Below are positions 9,202 to 17,447 of a stretch of 64,000 nt of DNA, piece by piece (within the stretch, counting starts at the first letter, position 1; each line of letters begins with the position of its first letter). The notes beneath the pieces are model-generated. The model saw nothing but the letters and a program-made list of their open reading frames with translations, ran no database searches and was not told the origin of the DNA. The stretch spans positions 62,001 through 126,000 of the forward strand of contig NZ_JAELUH010000001.1 of NCBI RefSeq assembly GCF_016429215.1, in the 5' to 3' direction. The stretch comes from Herbaspirillum sp. ASV7 (GTDB lineage: Bacteria; Pseudomonadota; Gammaproteobacteria; Burkholderiales; Burkholderiaceae_D). The position numbers and the translations under genes were made by a program.

Positions 9202-10848
9202 TCAACGGAACAACACGGCCGACTTCTGCAGCACCAGGGTGATGCCCCAGACCAGCGGAATGCCGACGGCCAGCCAGGCCAGGCCGATCACCAGCGGATT
9301 GCCGCCCGAGCCGATCTTGGACATGTCGTCCGAAGAGGCCGTGGTTGCCGCTTCGGCAGCCGACTTTTCGTGGGCCAGCTGCTTTTCACGGGCCAGTTCT
9401 TCCGGCGTCATGAAATGCTTGGCCGCCACCGGACGGATCAGCAGGTTGCAGATCAGGCCCAGTACCAGCATGCCGGCCAGGATGTACATGGTGGTGTTGT
9501 ACACCTCGTTCTTGGGCATGCCCAGGCCGAGCTGGTACTCACGCATGTAGTTCACCACCACCGGGCCCAGGATGCCGGCGGTCGCCCACGCGGTCAGCAG
9601 GCGGCCGTGGATGGCGCCCACCATCTGGGTGCCGAACAGGTCGGCCAGGTAGGCCGGCACGGTGGCGAAACCGCCGCCATACATCGACAGGATGATGCAG
9701 ACCGCGCCCACGAACAGCGCAACGCTGCCCGACTTGGCCGACCACGGCAGGCTCACGTACAGCACGAAGCCCAGCACGAAGAAGATCGCATAGGTCATCT
9801 TGCGGCCGAAGAAGTCAGAGCACGATGCCCAGGCGAAACGGCCACCGATGTTGAACAACGAGATCAGGCCGGTGAAGCCGGCTGCCAGTGCGGCGATGGC
9901 GGTCTTCTGGTCGACCGAGAGGTCATTGAAGCCCACATTCACGCCCAGCAGCTTGCCGCCGAAGACTTCCTGCAGCATCGGCGAAGCGATGCCGATGACG
10001 CCGATACCGGCCGACACGTTCAGGCAGAGCACCAGCCACACCAGCCAGAACTGGGGGATGCCCCAGACCTTGGAGACGTGCACGTGGTTCTGGGTGATCA
10101 TGGTCGCGCTGGCCTTGGCCGCTGGCGGGGTCCAGCCGGCCGGCTTCCAGCCCGAGGGCGGGACGCGGTAGCCGAAGGCACCTGCCATCATGAAGACGAA
10201 GTAGATGACGGCCATGACCACGAAGGTTTCCCACACGCCCACCGAGGTCGGGGTGGCAAACTTCTTCATCAGCGCATCGGCCAGCGGGGTACCCACCAGC
10301 GCACCGCCGCCAAAGCCCATGATGGCCATGCCGGTGGCCATGCCGCGACGGTCAGGGAACCACTTGATCAGGGTCGACACCGGCGAGATGTAACCCAGGC
10401 CCAGGCCGACACCGCCGATGACGCCGGAGCCGATCCACATCAGCCAGAGCTGGTGGGTCTTCACGCCCAATGCCGAGATGAGCAGGCCGCCGCACCAGCA
10501 GATGGCAGCCACCACGCCGGCCTTGCGGGGACCCGCGTGTTCCAGCCAGCCGCCCCAGATGGCGGCCGAAATGCCCAGAAGCACGAAGAACATCGTGTAC
10601 ATCCAGCCCAGCATGGAAATCTTCCAGTCACAGGTGGACGAGAAGATCTGGGCGAAGAAACCGACGTCAGCGCCACAGGCAATGGGCGCCGTCACGCCCA
10701 AGGCCTTGGACAAAGGCAGCCAGAACACGGAAAATCCGTATGCCATGCCGATGCAAAGGTGGATTGCCAGGGCCGCTGGGGGGACCAGCCAGCGATTGAA
10801 GCCAGGCTTGGCGACTGTATGTTCCTTGTTCAGGAAATCGAAAGCCAT
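9202..10848 (-). CDS. OFA-family MFS transporter (oxalate/formate antiporter-like)
   Basis: This 548-residue inner-membrane transporter of the major facilitator superfamily has many hydrophobic segments. The N-terminal RWLVPPAALAIHLCIGMAYGFSVFWLPLS segment and GGWLEHAGPRKAG loop resemble the OFA group (OxlT-type oxalate:formate exchangers and related carboxylate carriers). A long periplasmic insertion with CGADVG/CDWK and a charged C-terminal tail after about residue 470 are features of the larger proteobacterial members. A good GGAGG precedes the ATG at 10848. Its place between the formate dehydrogenase operon and a divergent regulator supports formate, oxalate or a similar small acid as substrate; exact specificity is not shown. 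Confidence 0.85.
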   Translation of the reverse strand: MAFDFLNKEHTVAKPGFNRWLVPPAALAIHLCIGMAYGFSVFWLPLSKALGVTAPIACGADVGFFAQIFSSTCDWKISMLGWMYTMFFVLLGISAAIWGGWLEHAGPRKAGVVAAICWCGGLLISALGVKTHQLWLMWIGSGVIGGVGLGLGYISPVSTLIKWFPDRRGMATGMAIMGFGGGALVGTPLADALMKKFATPTSVGVWETFVVMAVIYFVFMMAGAFGYRVPPSGWKPAGWTPPAAKASATMITQNHVHVSKVWGIPQFWLVWLVLCLNVSAGIGVIGIASPMLQEVFGGKLLGVNVGFNDLSVDQKTAIAALAAGFTGLISLFNIGGRFAWASCSDFFGRKMTYAIFFVLGFVLYVSLPWSAKSGSVALFVGAVCIILSMYGGGFATVPAYLADLFGTQMVGAIHGRLLTAWATAGILGPVVVNYMREYQLGLGMPKNEVYNTTMYILAGMLVLGLICNLLIRPVAAKHFMTPEELAREKQLAHEKSAAEAATTASSDDMSKIGSGGNPLVIGLAWLAVGIPLVWGITLVLQKSAVLFR

Positions 10849-10919
10849 TCATTCCTCCGAATTTTTTGATGTGTGATGTGGGGTAAATCGAAGGAAAGAT
10901 TGCGTTGCAAAGCCCAGTA

Positions 10920-11076
10920 GGGCCGGTTCGTGATTCCGGCCCATCTTTGCGACGCTATCCTTCTCTTTTATTTGTTTATATATGTACAACGCCGCATATA
11001 TTTTTTATCATTTATGCGGGCTGACGCGAAATTATCACCGATAAACCGGCGCATCAATATGCTTTATTTTTCTTAA
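10920..11076. promoter_or_regulatory. Divergent promoter region, transporter / regulator
   Basis: This AT-rich stretch contains three inverted repeats: GGGCCGG...CCGGCCC (10920-10942), CCGCATA...TATGCGG (10992-10998 / 11013-11019), and TGTAC-AAA-GTACA, which covers the regulator start codon (11078-11090). The 8-mer ATGTACAA occurs both at 10982 and at the start codon (11077). These are plausible autoregulatory operators. Confidence 0.35.
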
Positions 11077-12144
11077 ATGTACAAAGTACACATCAAGCCC
11101 CACTGGGAAATCGCCTACGACAACGAGGCGCCGCTGGACACGGCCAACCTGCTGATGTTGCTCACAGGCATACAGCAGAGCGGTTCCATCGCCCGCGCCG
11201 CGCAGTTGACGCGTTACTCCTATCGCCATGCCTGGGGGCTGTTGCGTGATGCCGAACGCATCTTCGGCAACAGCCTGATCGACAGCGGCCGTGGTCGCGG
11301 CACCACACTGACCGACTTCGCCAGCAAGCTGCTGTGGGCCGACCGCCTGGTCACGGCGCGACTATCCCCCACGCTGGACAGCCTGGCCTCGGAGCTGGAG
11401 GTGGAACTGGGCAAGACCGTGGGCGGCAAGCCGGAAACGGTGCGCCTGAACGCCAGTCACGGCTTCGCCGTGGCTGCCCTGCTGGGACAGATCAACGAGG
11501 CGCGCCTGCCGGTGGAGGTACGTTATCGCCACAGCACCGACGCCGTGGCCGCGCTGTCGCGCCAGGAATGCGACCTGGCGGGCTTCCACGTGCCGTTGGG
11601 TGAATTCGAGAAGCCGGCCATCGCCAACTACGCCAAGTGGCTCAACAAGCGCAGCGATTGCCTGATCCACCTGGCCATCCGCAACCAGGGCCTGTTCGTC
11701 GAGCCGGGCAATCCCAAGAACCTGCGCGGCCTGGCCGACCTGGCCCGTCCCGACCTGCGCTTCGTGAACCGTGAAGCCGGCTCGGGTACGCGCATGCTGC
11801 TGGAGCTGATGCTGGCCGATGCCGGCATCGACCAGAAGAAGATCAACGGCTTCGAGAACACCGAGTTCACTCACTCTGCCGTGGCGGCCTTCATCGCCAG
11901 TGGCATGGCCGACGTCGGCTTCGGAGTGCAGACGGCGTCGCACCGGTTCGGGCTGGACTTCATCCCGCTGGTGCGCGAGCGCTACTTCTTTGCGCTGCCG
12001 GCAGGTTCCTTGCAGGACCCGCCGATCCGTGCCGTGATCGACATCCTGCAATCGGAAGCCTTCCGCAAGGTCGTCAACGGCCTGGCCGGCTACGATGGCA
12101 CCGACACCGGCAAGATCCTGACGCTCAAGGAAGCCTTCGGCTGA
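11077..12144 (+). CDS. HTH transcriptional regulator with periplasmic-binding-like domain
   Basis: This 355-residue cytoplasmic regulator has a ModE/LysR-like winged helix at about 20-90 (GSIARAAQLTRYSYRHAWGLLRDAERIFG), followed by a PBP-like ligand-sensing domain (about 115-340) with the substrate-binding-type motif NREAGSGTRMLLELML. It is divergent from the OFA transporter and close to fds, so a role in sensing formate, oxalate or molybdate and controlling these genes is likely by position. A LysR-type FdsR serves this role in Cupriavidus, but this protein is of a different type. No Shine-Dalgarno is visible before the ATG, so the mRNA may be leaderless or weakly translated. Confidence 0.8.
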   Translation: MYKVHIKPHWEIAYDNEAPLDTANLLMLLTGIQQSGSIARAAQLTRYSYRHAWGLLRDAERIFGNSLIDSGRGRGTTLTDFASKLLWADRLVTARLSPTLDSLASELEVELGKTVGGKPETVRLNASHGFAVAALLGQINEARLPVEVRYRHSTDAVAALSRQECDLAGFHVPLGEFEKPAIANYAKWLNKRSDCLIHLAIRNQGLFVEPGNPKNLRGLADLARPDLRFVNREAGSGTRMLLELMLADAGIDQKKINGFENTEFTHSAVAAFIASGMADVGFGVQTASHRFGLDFIPLVRERYFFALPAGSLQDPPIRAVIDILQSEAFRKVVNGLAGYDGTDTGKILTLKEAFG

Positions 12145-12159
12145 TCCACCCCCGCCCTT

Positions 12160-12186
12160 CCCCCTGTCACGCTTGTGGACAGGGGG
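12160..12186. terminator. Hairpin after the regulator gene (possible terminator)
   Basis: A perfect 9-bp stem (CCCCCTGTC / GACAGGGGG) with a 9-nt loop lies 16 bp after the stop of the upstream gene. It lacks a T-run, so intrinsic termination is doubtful; it could stabilise a 3' end or mark a Rho site. Confidence 0.35.
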
Positions 12187-12261
12187 CGATCAGGCTACAC
12201 TCCGGCCCCTGATGCGCGTCCGCCTGGCTTGCGCATGGCCTTTTTCCTGCCTGATCGCTTC

Positions 12262-13191
12262 ATGACTCCCGCCGCTCTCCCTGCCCTCGATGCCCTCGAC
12301 GTCCGTCTGCTGAACCTGCTCGATGCAGTCCTGGACGAGGCCCACCTGGCACGTGCCGCAGCCCGCGTGGGCTGGTCGCTGCCGGCGGCGGCCAGCGCGC
12401 TGGAACGGTGCCGCCAGGTCTTGCGCGATCCGTTACTGGAAGATGGCGGAGAGCAGATGCAGCTCACCGCCGCGGCCCAGGCCCTGCGTGCTCCCGTGCG
12501 TGAGGCCCTGGCGGCCAGAGGCCTGCAACAGCAACCGGTCACGCTGGCCCAGCGCGCGCAGCGCGTGCGCATCCTCATGCCCGACTACCCGGCGCAGGTG
12601 GTGGCGCATCCCCTGTATCAGGAACTGGCCGCCGAGGCGCCCCTGCTGGAGATCGAATTCCAGCCCTGGCAGGGAGATGCGCAAGCCGCCGCCAGCCTGG
12701 AACGGGGCGATACCGAGCTGTTGCTGGGCGCCCTGCGGCCCACCAATACGCTGCGCGGACGCGAAGTGCTGCAGGAGCGCTGCGTGGTGGCGATGCGGCG
12801 TGACCATCCGGCCGCCCATCAACTGACCTTGCGCCGCTGGCTGGACTTCCCGCATCTGCTGATCTCCTGCCACGATACGCTCAACCGCATGCTCGACGAA
12901 CAGTTGTCCGCCCAGGGCCTGCAACGCCGCATCGGCATGGTGATCCCGAATTTCCTGATGGCGCCGGCACTGCTGCAAGGCTCGGACCTGATCGCGGTCA
13001 TGCCCATGCATTGCGTGCCGGCCGCCACGGCCGCCCATCCGGTGGAGCTGGCCTGCCTGCGCCCGCCGCTGCCGCTGGATGCGCCGCCGCTACGCCTGCT
13101 GCAGCATCGCCGCCACGCCGATGATGCGGCCGTGGCCCATGTGGCCCAGGTACTCGAACGCATCGTGCGCCAACGCCTGGACGGGCGCTGA
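12262..13191 (+). CDS. LysR-type transcriptional regulator (divergent member)
   Basis: The 309-residue protein has a LysR-like winged helix in the first about 70 residues (LDVRLLNLLDAVLDEAHLARAAARVGWSLPAAASALERCRQVL) and a substrate-binding-like effector domain (RVRILMPDYPAQVV...; TELLLGAL; DFPHLLISCHD). The HTH is less canonical than in most LysR proteins. I chose the ATG at 12262, in front of the conserved domain; an upstream in-frame ATG at 12235 is possible. It follows the formate regulator on the same strand. Its target is unknown; there is no neighbouring divergent operon. Confidence 0.75.
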   Translation: MTPAALPALDALDVRLLNLLDAVLDEAHLARAAARVGWSLPAAASALERCRQVLRDPLLEDGGEQMQLTAAAQALRAPVREALAARGLQQQPVTLAQRAQRVRILMPDYPAQVVAHPLYQELAAEAPLLEIEFQPWQGDAQAAASLERGDTELLLGALRPTNTLRGREVLQERCVVAMRRDHPAAHQLTLRRWLDFPHLLISCHDTLNRMLDEQLSAQGLQRRIGMVIPNFLMAPALLQGSDLIAVMPMHCVPAATAAHPVELACLRPPLPLDAPPLRLLQHRRHADDAAVAHVAQVLERIVRQRLDGR

Positions 13192-13209
13192 TCCGCTGAT
13201 CAAGCAACG

Positions 13210-14142
13210 CTAGACGATCAACGGCGGCGCACTCACATCCAGGTGCTTCTGCAGGAAGCGCACGCATTCCCGCACCTTGGCCGAATTCTTCAATTGCAGG
13301 GGATAGACCGCGCACAGGTCAGCCTCCTGGTAATACTGCGGCAGCACGCGCACCAGCCGGCCGCGCTTCAAGCTGTCGGCCACATCCCAGATCGAACGCA
13401 GGATGATGCCGTGACCATCGACGGCCCACTGATGGATGATCTCGCCGTGATTGGAGGCCAGTGTCCCCGAGACCTTGACCGTCTCCTGCCCCTTGGGGCC
13501 GACCATGCGCCAGATGCCGAAGGACTGGTTGCGCTCGCGGATCACCAGGCACTGGTGCTGGCGCAGCGCGGCCAGGTCGGCCGGTGCGCCCTGCTTCTTC
13601 AGGTAGGCCGGACTGGCGCATAGCACGCGCTGACTGGGCAGGATGCGCTTGGAAAACAGATGCGGCTCATGCCCCGCCCCCACCCGGATATCCAGGTCGA
13701 TCCCCTCGTTGACCAGGTCGATCTGGCGATCCACCAGTTCCAGCTGTATCTTCAATTCCGGATGTTCGGCGGCAAAGCGCGAGAGCAAGGGCGAGACGAA
13801 CTTGCGCCCCAGGCCGAAGCTGGTGCTGATCTTGAGCAGGCCGCGCGGCACCCGCTTGGCGCTGCTGACGGTTTCCATCATCTGCTCGACATCATCGAGG
13901 ATCTTGCGCGCCCACTCATGGACGTTGCCGCCGTCCTCGGTCATGACCACGCTGCGCGTGGTGCGATGGAACAGCCGCACACCCAAGGCCTGCTCCAGCA
14001 GGGCGATACGCTTGCTGATATAGGCTGGCGAGGCGCCCACCTCGCGCGCCGACTCGGCAAAGTTGCTATGGCGCGCCACCACGCAGAACAGGCGCAGGTC
14101 TTCCAGCAAAGGCGAATTATTCACGGTTCGTAGCCATTCCAT
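13210..14142 (-). CDS. LysR-family transcriptional regulator, DmlR-like
   Basis: This 310-residue LysR protein has a canonical HTH (DLRLFCVVARHSNFAESAREVGASPAYISKRIALLEQALGVRLFHRTTR) and an effector domain beginning at about residue 95 (GLLKISTSFGLGRKFVSPLL). The pattern matches the DmlR/YeaT group, which activates D-malate dehydrogenase in E. coli. The tartrate/D-malate dehydrogenase gene at 15442-16521 is only 1.3 kb away, so it is the probable target. It is divergent from the mutarotase gene with a 200-bp gap. Confidence 0.85.
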   Translation of the reverse strand: MEWLRTVNNSPLLEDLRLFCVVARHSNFAESAREVGASPAYISKRIALLEQALGVRLFHRTTRSVVMTEDGGNVHEWARKILDDVEQMMETVSSAKRVPRGLLKISTSFGLGRKFVSPLLSRFAAEHPELKIQLELVDRQIDLVNEGIDLDIRVGAGHEPHLFSKRILPSQRVLCASPAYLKKQGAPADLAALRQHQCLVIRERNQSFGIWRMVGPKGQETVKVSGTLASNHGEIIHQWAVDGHGIILRSIWDVADSLKRGRLVRVLPQYYQEADLCAVYPLQLKNSAKVRECVRFLQKHLDVSAPPLIV

Positions 14143-14343
14143 TCAACGATCCGTGGATTATAGCCAGAGCCGGTCAGGTCCGAGTTTGCCATTTTGATAT
14201 CGGCACCGCCGACGCTCAGGCAAATCGCCCACGATAGGCGGAAATGTGGCAGTCTTGCGCTATTGCAAGAATCCAGCAATCGGATCCGTATTCATCGTTG
14301 CACCGTTTTCTTCCGTTTTTACCGTTTCTTTGGAGTCGCCGGC

Positions 14344-15282
14344 ATGAGCATCATCGAGGAGCAAGAGGTCCCGCCAGAGGTCCCCCACATCCAACGTATC
14401 GAAGTCAACCAGCTGCAATGCCTGCGCGTGCAGACCGCGCGCGCGGAGCTGTTGATCGCCGAACAGGGCGCGCAAGTCTTGCGCTACCAGGTCTACGGCC
14501 AAGAGCCGGTGATCTGGATGAGCGAAGAAGCCGCCTTCGAGGCCGGCAACTCGGTGCGTGGCGGCATCCCCGTCTGCTGGCCCTGGTTCGGCGACCTCAT
14601 GCGCAATCCGCCGCAGATCCAGGCCCTGCACTCGGGCGGGCGCCTGCCGGCGCACGGACTGGTACGCGGCATCGACTGGCTGCTGATGGAAAACGCCATC
14701 GAAGGCGACACCGTGCGCCTGGTGCTGGCCATCCCGCCTGTCGATGAATCGCCCAGCCTGCGCCACCTGCCGCCGGGACTGGCGCTGCGCCTGGAGATCC
14801 TGCTGGACGACCGCCTGCACCTCAAACTCACCACCCGCAACGACAGCGAGCAGCACGTGGCCCTGTCGCAGGCCCTACACAGCTACTTTGCCGTCAGCAG
14901 CATCCACAACGTCACCGTCGAAGGTCTGGAAGGCCACCGCTACATCGAGACCCTGGAAGGCTGGGCCGAACGCGAACAGAAACGCCCCCTGGTCGTCAGC
15001 AGTGAAACCGACCGCATCTACCTGGACCTGCCGCCGCAACTGGCCATCCGCGACGATGGCTGGAACCGCCGCATCGTCCTCGAAGCCAGCGGCTCGACCT
15101 CGGCCGTGGTCTGGAACCCCTGGGCCAGCAAGGCGCGCCGGCTGTCGCAGTTCGCCGATGACGCCTGGCAGCGCATGCTGTGCATCGAGACCGCCAATGT
15201 GATGGAAGACCTGGTGGAGCTGGAACTCGGCGCCGAACACAGCATGGGCGTGACACTGTGGAGCGAGCCGCTGGGCAATTGA
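14344..15282 (+). CDS. D-hexose-6-phosphate mutarotase (YeaD-like aldose 1-epimerase)
   Basis: This 312-residue cytoplasmic enzyme should interconvert alpha and beta anomers of hexose 6-phosphates. It has the epimerase signatures GAQVLRYQVYGQEPVIWMS, GNSVRGGIPVCWPWFGD (substrate phosphate contact), AHGLVRGIDW with the catalytic His, and HSYFAVSSIHNVTVEGLEG. I chose the ATG at 14344, with GGAG 10 nt upstream. It is monocistronic, followed by a clear terminator. Confidence 0.9.
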   Translation: MSIIEEQEVPPEVPHIQRIEVNQLQCLRVQTARAELLIAEQGAQVLRYQVYGQEPVIWMSEEAAFEAGNSVRGGIPVCWPWFGDLMRNPPQIQALHSGGRLPAHGLVRGIDWLLMENAIEGDTVRLVLAIPPVDESPSLRHLPPGLALRLEILLDDRLHLKLTTRNDSEQHVALSQALHSYFAVSSIHNVTVEGLEGHRYIETLEGWAEREQKRPLVVSSETDRIYLDLPPQLAIRDDGWNRRIVLEASGSTSAVVWNPWASKARRLSQFADDAWQRMLCIETANVMEDLVELELGAEHSMGVTLWSEPLGN

Positions 15283-15302
15283 GCCCCTTGCCCGCAAGCG
15301 GA

Positions 15303-15330
15303 GGCACTGCGCGGTCGGCAGTGCCTTTTT
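15303..15330 (+). terminator. Rho-independent terminator of the mutarotase gene
   Basis: An 8-bp perfect stem (GGCACTGC / GCAGTGCC) with a 7-nt loop is followed by TTTTT. It begins 20 bp after the stop codon. Confidence 0.9.
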
Positions 15331-15336
15331 ATTGCC

Positions 15337-15365
15337 TTGATTATTTACAGACCGTGTTTTATAGA
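15337..15365 (+). promoter_or_regulatory. Candidate sigma70 promoter of the tartrate/D-malate dehydrogenase
   Basis: TTGATT (15337-15342), a 17-bp spacer and TATAGA (15360-15365) lie just after the preceding terminator and about 75 bp before the gene start. The spacing is ideal and the boxes match the consensus at 4 of 6 positions each. Confidence 0.5.
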
Positions 15366-15441
15366 ATCACCACTTCGTGGATGATCCAGCAGGCGATGCG
15401 CTTTATCATGACCCCGGTTTCCCTACTCCAGGAGCACAACG

Positions 15442-16521
15442 ATGAGCAAGACACACAAGATCGCCGTCATCGCCGGTGATGGTATCGGTCAGGAAGTGAT
15501 GCCCGAAGGCCTGCGCGCGGTCGAGGCCGCCAGCAAGAAGTTCGGCATCGATATCGAATTCACCCATTTTGACTGGGCGCACTGCGGCTACTACGCCCAG
15601 CACGGCCAGATGATGCCGGACGACTGGTTCGAGCAACTGAAGGGCTTCGAAGCCATCTTCTTCGGCGCCGTCGGCTGGCCGGCCACGGTCCCTGACCACG
15701 TCTCGCTGTGGGGTTCGCTGCTGAAGTTCCGACGCGACTTCGACCTCTACGTCAACCTGCGCCCGGTGCGCCTGATGCCGGGCGTGCCCTGCCCGCTGGC
15801 CAACCGCAAGCCTGGCGACATCGATTTCTACGTGGTACGCGAGAACACCGAGGGCGAATACTCCTCCATCGGCGGCCGCATGTACGAAGGCACCGAGCGC
15901 GAGACCGTGATACAGGAATCGGTGTTCAGCCGCAAGGGCACCGACCGCATCCTCAAGTTCGCCTTCGACCTGGCGCAAAGCCGCCCCAAAAAGCACCTGA
16001 CCTCGGCCACCAAGTCCAACGGCATCGCCATCACCATGCCCTACTGGGATGAGCGCGTCGAAGCCATGGGCGCCAACTACCCCGACGTGCGGCGCGACAA
16101 GTACCACATCGACATCCTGACCGCGCACTTCGTGCTGAACCCGGACCGCTTCGACGTGGTGGTGGCCTCCAACCTGTTCGGTGACATCCTCTCCGACCTG
16201 GGCCCGGCCTGCGCCGGCACCATCGGCATTGCGCCCTCGGCCAACATCAACCCCACGCGTGAGCTGCCCTCGCTGTTCGAACCGGTGCACGGCTCGGCCC
16301 CCGACATCTTCGGCAAGAACATCGCCAACCCGGTGGCCACCATCTGGTCCGGCGCGATGATGCTGGACTTCCTGGGCAATGGCGAAGGCAAGTACCGCCA
16401 GGCGCACGACGCCATGCTGGCCGCGATCGAACAGGTATTGGTGCAAGGCCCGACCACGCCTGACCTGGGCGGCAAGAGCAATACCACCGAAGTGGGCAAG
16501 GCCATCGCCGCAGCGATCTGA
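15442..16521 (+). CDS. Tartrate dehydrogenase / decarboxylase / D-malate dehydrogenase
   Basis: This 359-residue enzyme belongs to the isocitrate/isopropylmalate dehydrogenase family and performs NAD-dependent oxidative decarboxylation of D-malate or tartrate. Visible signatures are IAVIAGDGIGQEVMPEG, FGAVGWPATVPDHVSLWGSLL, the substrate Arg region DLYVNLRPVRLMPG, VVRENTEGEYSS, the catalytic Lys in HLTSATKSNG, the metal site VVASNLFGDILSDLG, and the NAD site EPVHGSAPDI. The GW(P/A) region and length match the DmlA/TtuC group. A strong AGGAG precedes the ATG. The LysR gene at 13210-14142 is its likely activator. Confidence 0.93.
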   Translation: MSKTHKIAVIAGDGIGQEVMPEGLRAVEAASKKFGIDIEFTHFDWAHCGYYAQHGQMMPDDWFEQLKGFEAIFFGAVGWPATVPDHVSLWGSLLKFRRDFDLYVNLRPVRLMPGVPCPLANRKPGDIDFYVVRENTEGEYSSIGGRMYEGTERETVIQESVFSRKGTDRILKFAFDLAQSRPKKHLTSATKSNGIAITMPYWDERVEAMGANYPDVRRDKYHIDILTAHFVLNPDRFDVVVASNLFGDILSDLGPACAGTIGIAPSANINPTRELPSLFEPVHGSAPDIFGKNIANPVATIWSGAMMLDFLGNGEGKYRQAHDAMLAAIEQVLVQGPTTPDLGGKSNTTEVGKAIAAAI

Positions 16522-16550
16522 TCGCCGTCCCGCCTACATCGAAGTGCCGC

Positions 16551-16582
16551 ATGGCCTGCCTGATCAAGGCGGGCCATTTTTT
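16551..16582 (+). terminator. Rho-independent terminator of the dehydrogenase gene
   Basis: A 10-bp stem with one G-T pair (ATGGCCTGCC / GGCGGGCCAT) and a 7-nt loop is followed by six T residues. It lies 30 bp after the stop. Confidence 0.88.
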
Positions 16583-16801
16583 CATGTGTTGCCGCCATGA
16601 CCGTTTGCGGCGGGCATGATAGGATTGCCGCACCTCAATTTTTCGCGATCCGCAGGTTGGACATGGCTGCAAGGCTGCGCTCGATAGAGCACCGGATGAT
16701 GGCTGAACTACTCTTCTGGAGCATCACGCTGATACTGCTGCTGGAAGACGACGTCGCCATGCTGGCCATGATGATGAGCTGACGCGAGGCACTGCCCCGA
16801 T

Positions 16802-17239
16802 ATGGATCGACCGTTCTCCCCTCCCCCCGCGCGCCGTCTGGCGATAATACTGGCTACCGTGCTGGTAGCAACCTGTGTTGAAGCCCATGCCGAATGGTCG
16901 CCGCTGGGCGACAACGGCATAGGCAGCTTCTTCGTCGACAAGGACAGCGTGGTGGTCACCCGCAATATCCGCCAGGCGCAGATCCTGCTGAACTGGCATC
17001 GGCCGCAGCTGCTGATGGGTCAGGGCAGCAAGACCTACTACCTGTCAGAGGTGTCGACGGCCTACTTCGATTGCAGCAATCGCCAGCTCGGTTTCGGCAG
17101 CCGCAAGATGTATGCACAGGCTGATGGCCGCGGACAACTGCTGCTGGCCCCGCAACTGGCCTATGCCGACGTCAAGCTGCAAGACCCCATTCCTGGCTCC
17201 ACGGGCGAGCGGGCTATGGAGGCGGTCTGCGGAAAATAA
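16802..17239 (+). CDS. Exported small protein, surface-adhesin protein E-like
   Basis: The 145-residue product has a signal peptide (hydrophobic about 12-28, cleavage near EAHA-EW) and a small mature domain with two Cys (YFDCSNRQLGF and EAVCGK), probably disulfide-linked. The pattern (start WSPLGDNGIGSFFVDKDSV, YYLSEVSTAYFDC) matches the CNP1-like/surface-adhesin E-like domain common in betaproteobacteria. Its function is unknown. There is no obvious Shine-Dalgarno before the ATG at 16802. It is upstream of, and separate from, the tRNA gene. Confidence 0.7.
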   Translation: MDRPFSPPPARRLAIILATVLVATCVEAHAEWSPLGDNGIGSFFVDKDSVVVTRNIRQAQILLNWHRPQLLMGQGSKTYYLSEVSTAYFDCSNRQLGFGSRKMYAQADGRGQLLLAPQLAYADVKLQDPIPGSTGERAMEAVCGK

Positions 17240-17262
17240 TTTCCCTGATTGCATGAAAGGGC

Positions 17263-17291
17263 TTGCCCCAAAAAACGAAATCGGCAATAAT
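17263..17291 (+). promoter_or_regulatory. Candidate promoter of tRNA-Leu
   Basis: TTGCCC (17263-17268), a 17-bp spacer and AATAAT (17286-17291) end 14 bp before the tRNA, with GC-rich DNA between, as in stringently controlled promoters. Confidence 0.5.
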
Positions 17292-17305
17292 CACCGGCTC
17301 GCGTC

Positions 17306-17390
17306 GCCGGGATGGCGGAATAGGTAGACGCACGGGACTCAAAATCCCGCGCCGCAAGGCGTGCCGGTTCGATTCCGGCTCCCGGCACCA
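17306..17390 (+). tRNA. tRNA-Leu (anticodon CAA)
   Basis: The 85-nt sequence folds as a class II tRNA. The acceptor GCCGGGA pairs with TCCCGGC, followed by an encoded ACCA. The anticodon stem CGGGA/TCCCG encloses the loop CTCAAAA, giving anticodon CAA. A short variable arm (GCCGC AAGG CGT region) precedes the T arm GCCGG-TTCGATT-CCGGC. It would read UUG leucine codons. Confidence 0.97.
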
Positions 17391-17397
17391 TCAGAAT

Positions 17398-17421
17398 ACG
17401 CACCCACATGGGTGCGTTTTT
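17398..17421 (+). terminator. Rho-independent terminator after tRNA-Leu
   Basis: ACGCACCCA and TGGGTGCGT form a perfect stem (outer 8 bp with a 4-nt loop), followed by TTTT immediately after the tRNA CCA end. Confidence 0.88.
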
Positions 17422-17447
17422 CTTTGGGCGCGCGGAAAAAGCACGCA

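Noticed and set aside
16597-16782. Small plus-strand frame with a hydrophobic Met-rich end
   Set aside because: It has no good ribosome site and no recognisable pattern. It lies just after a terminator, and the hydrophobic stretch is short. Not supported as a gene.
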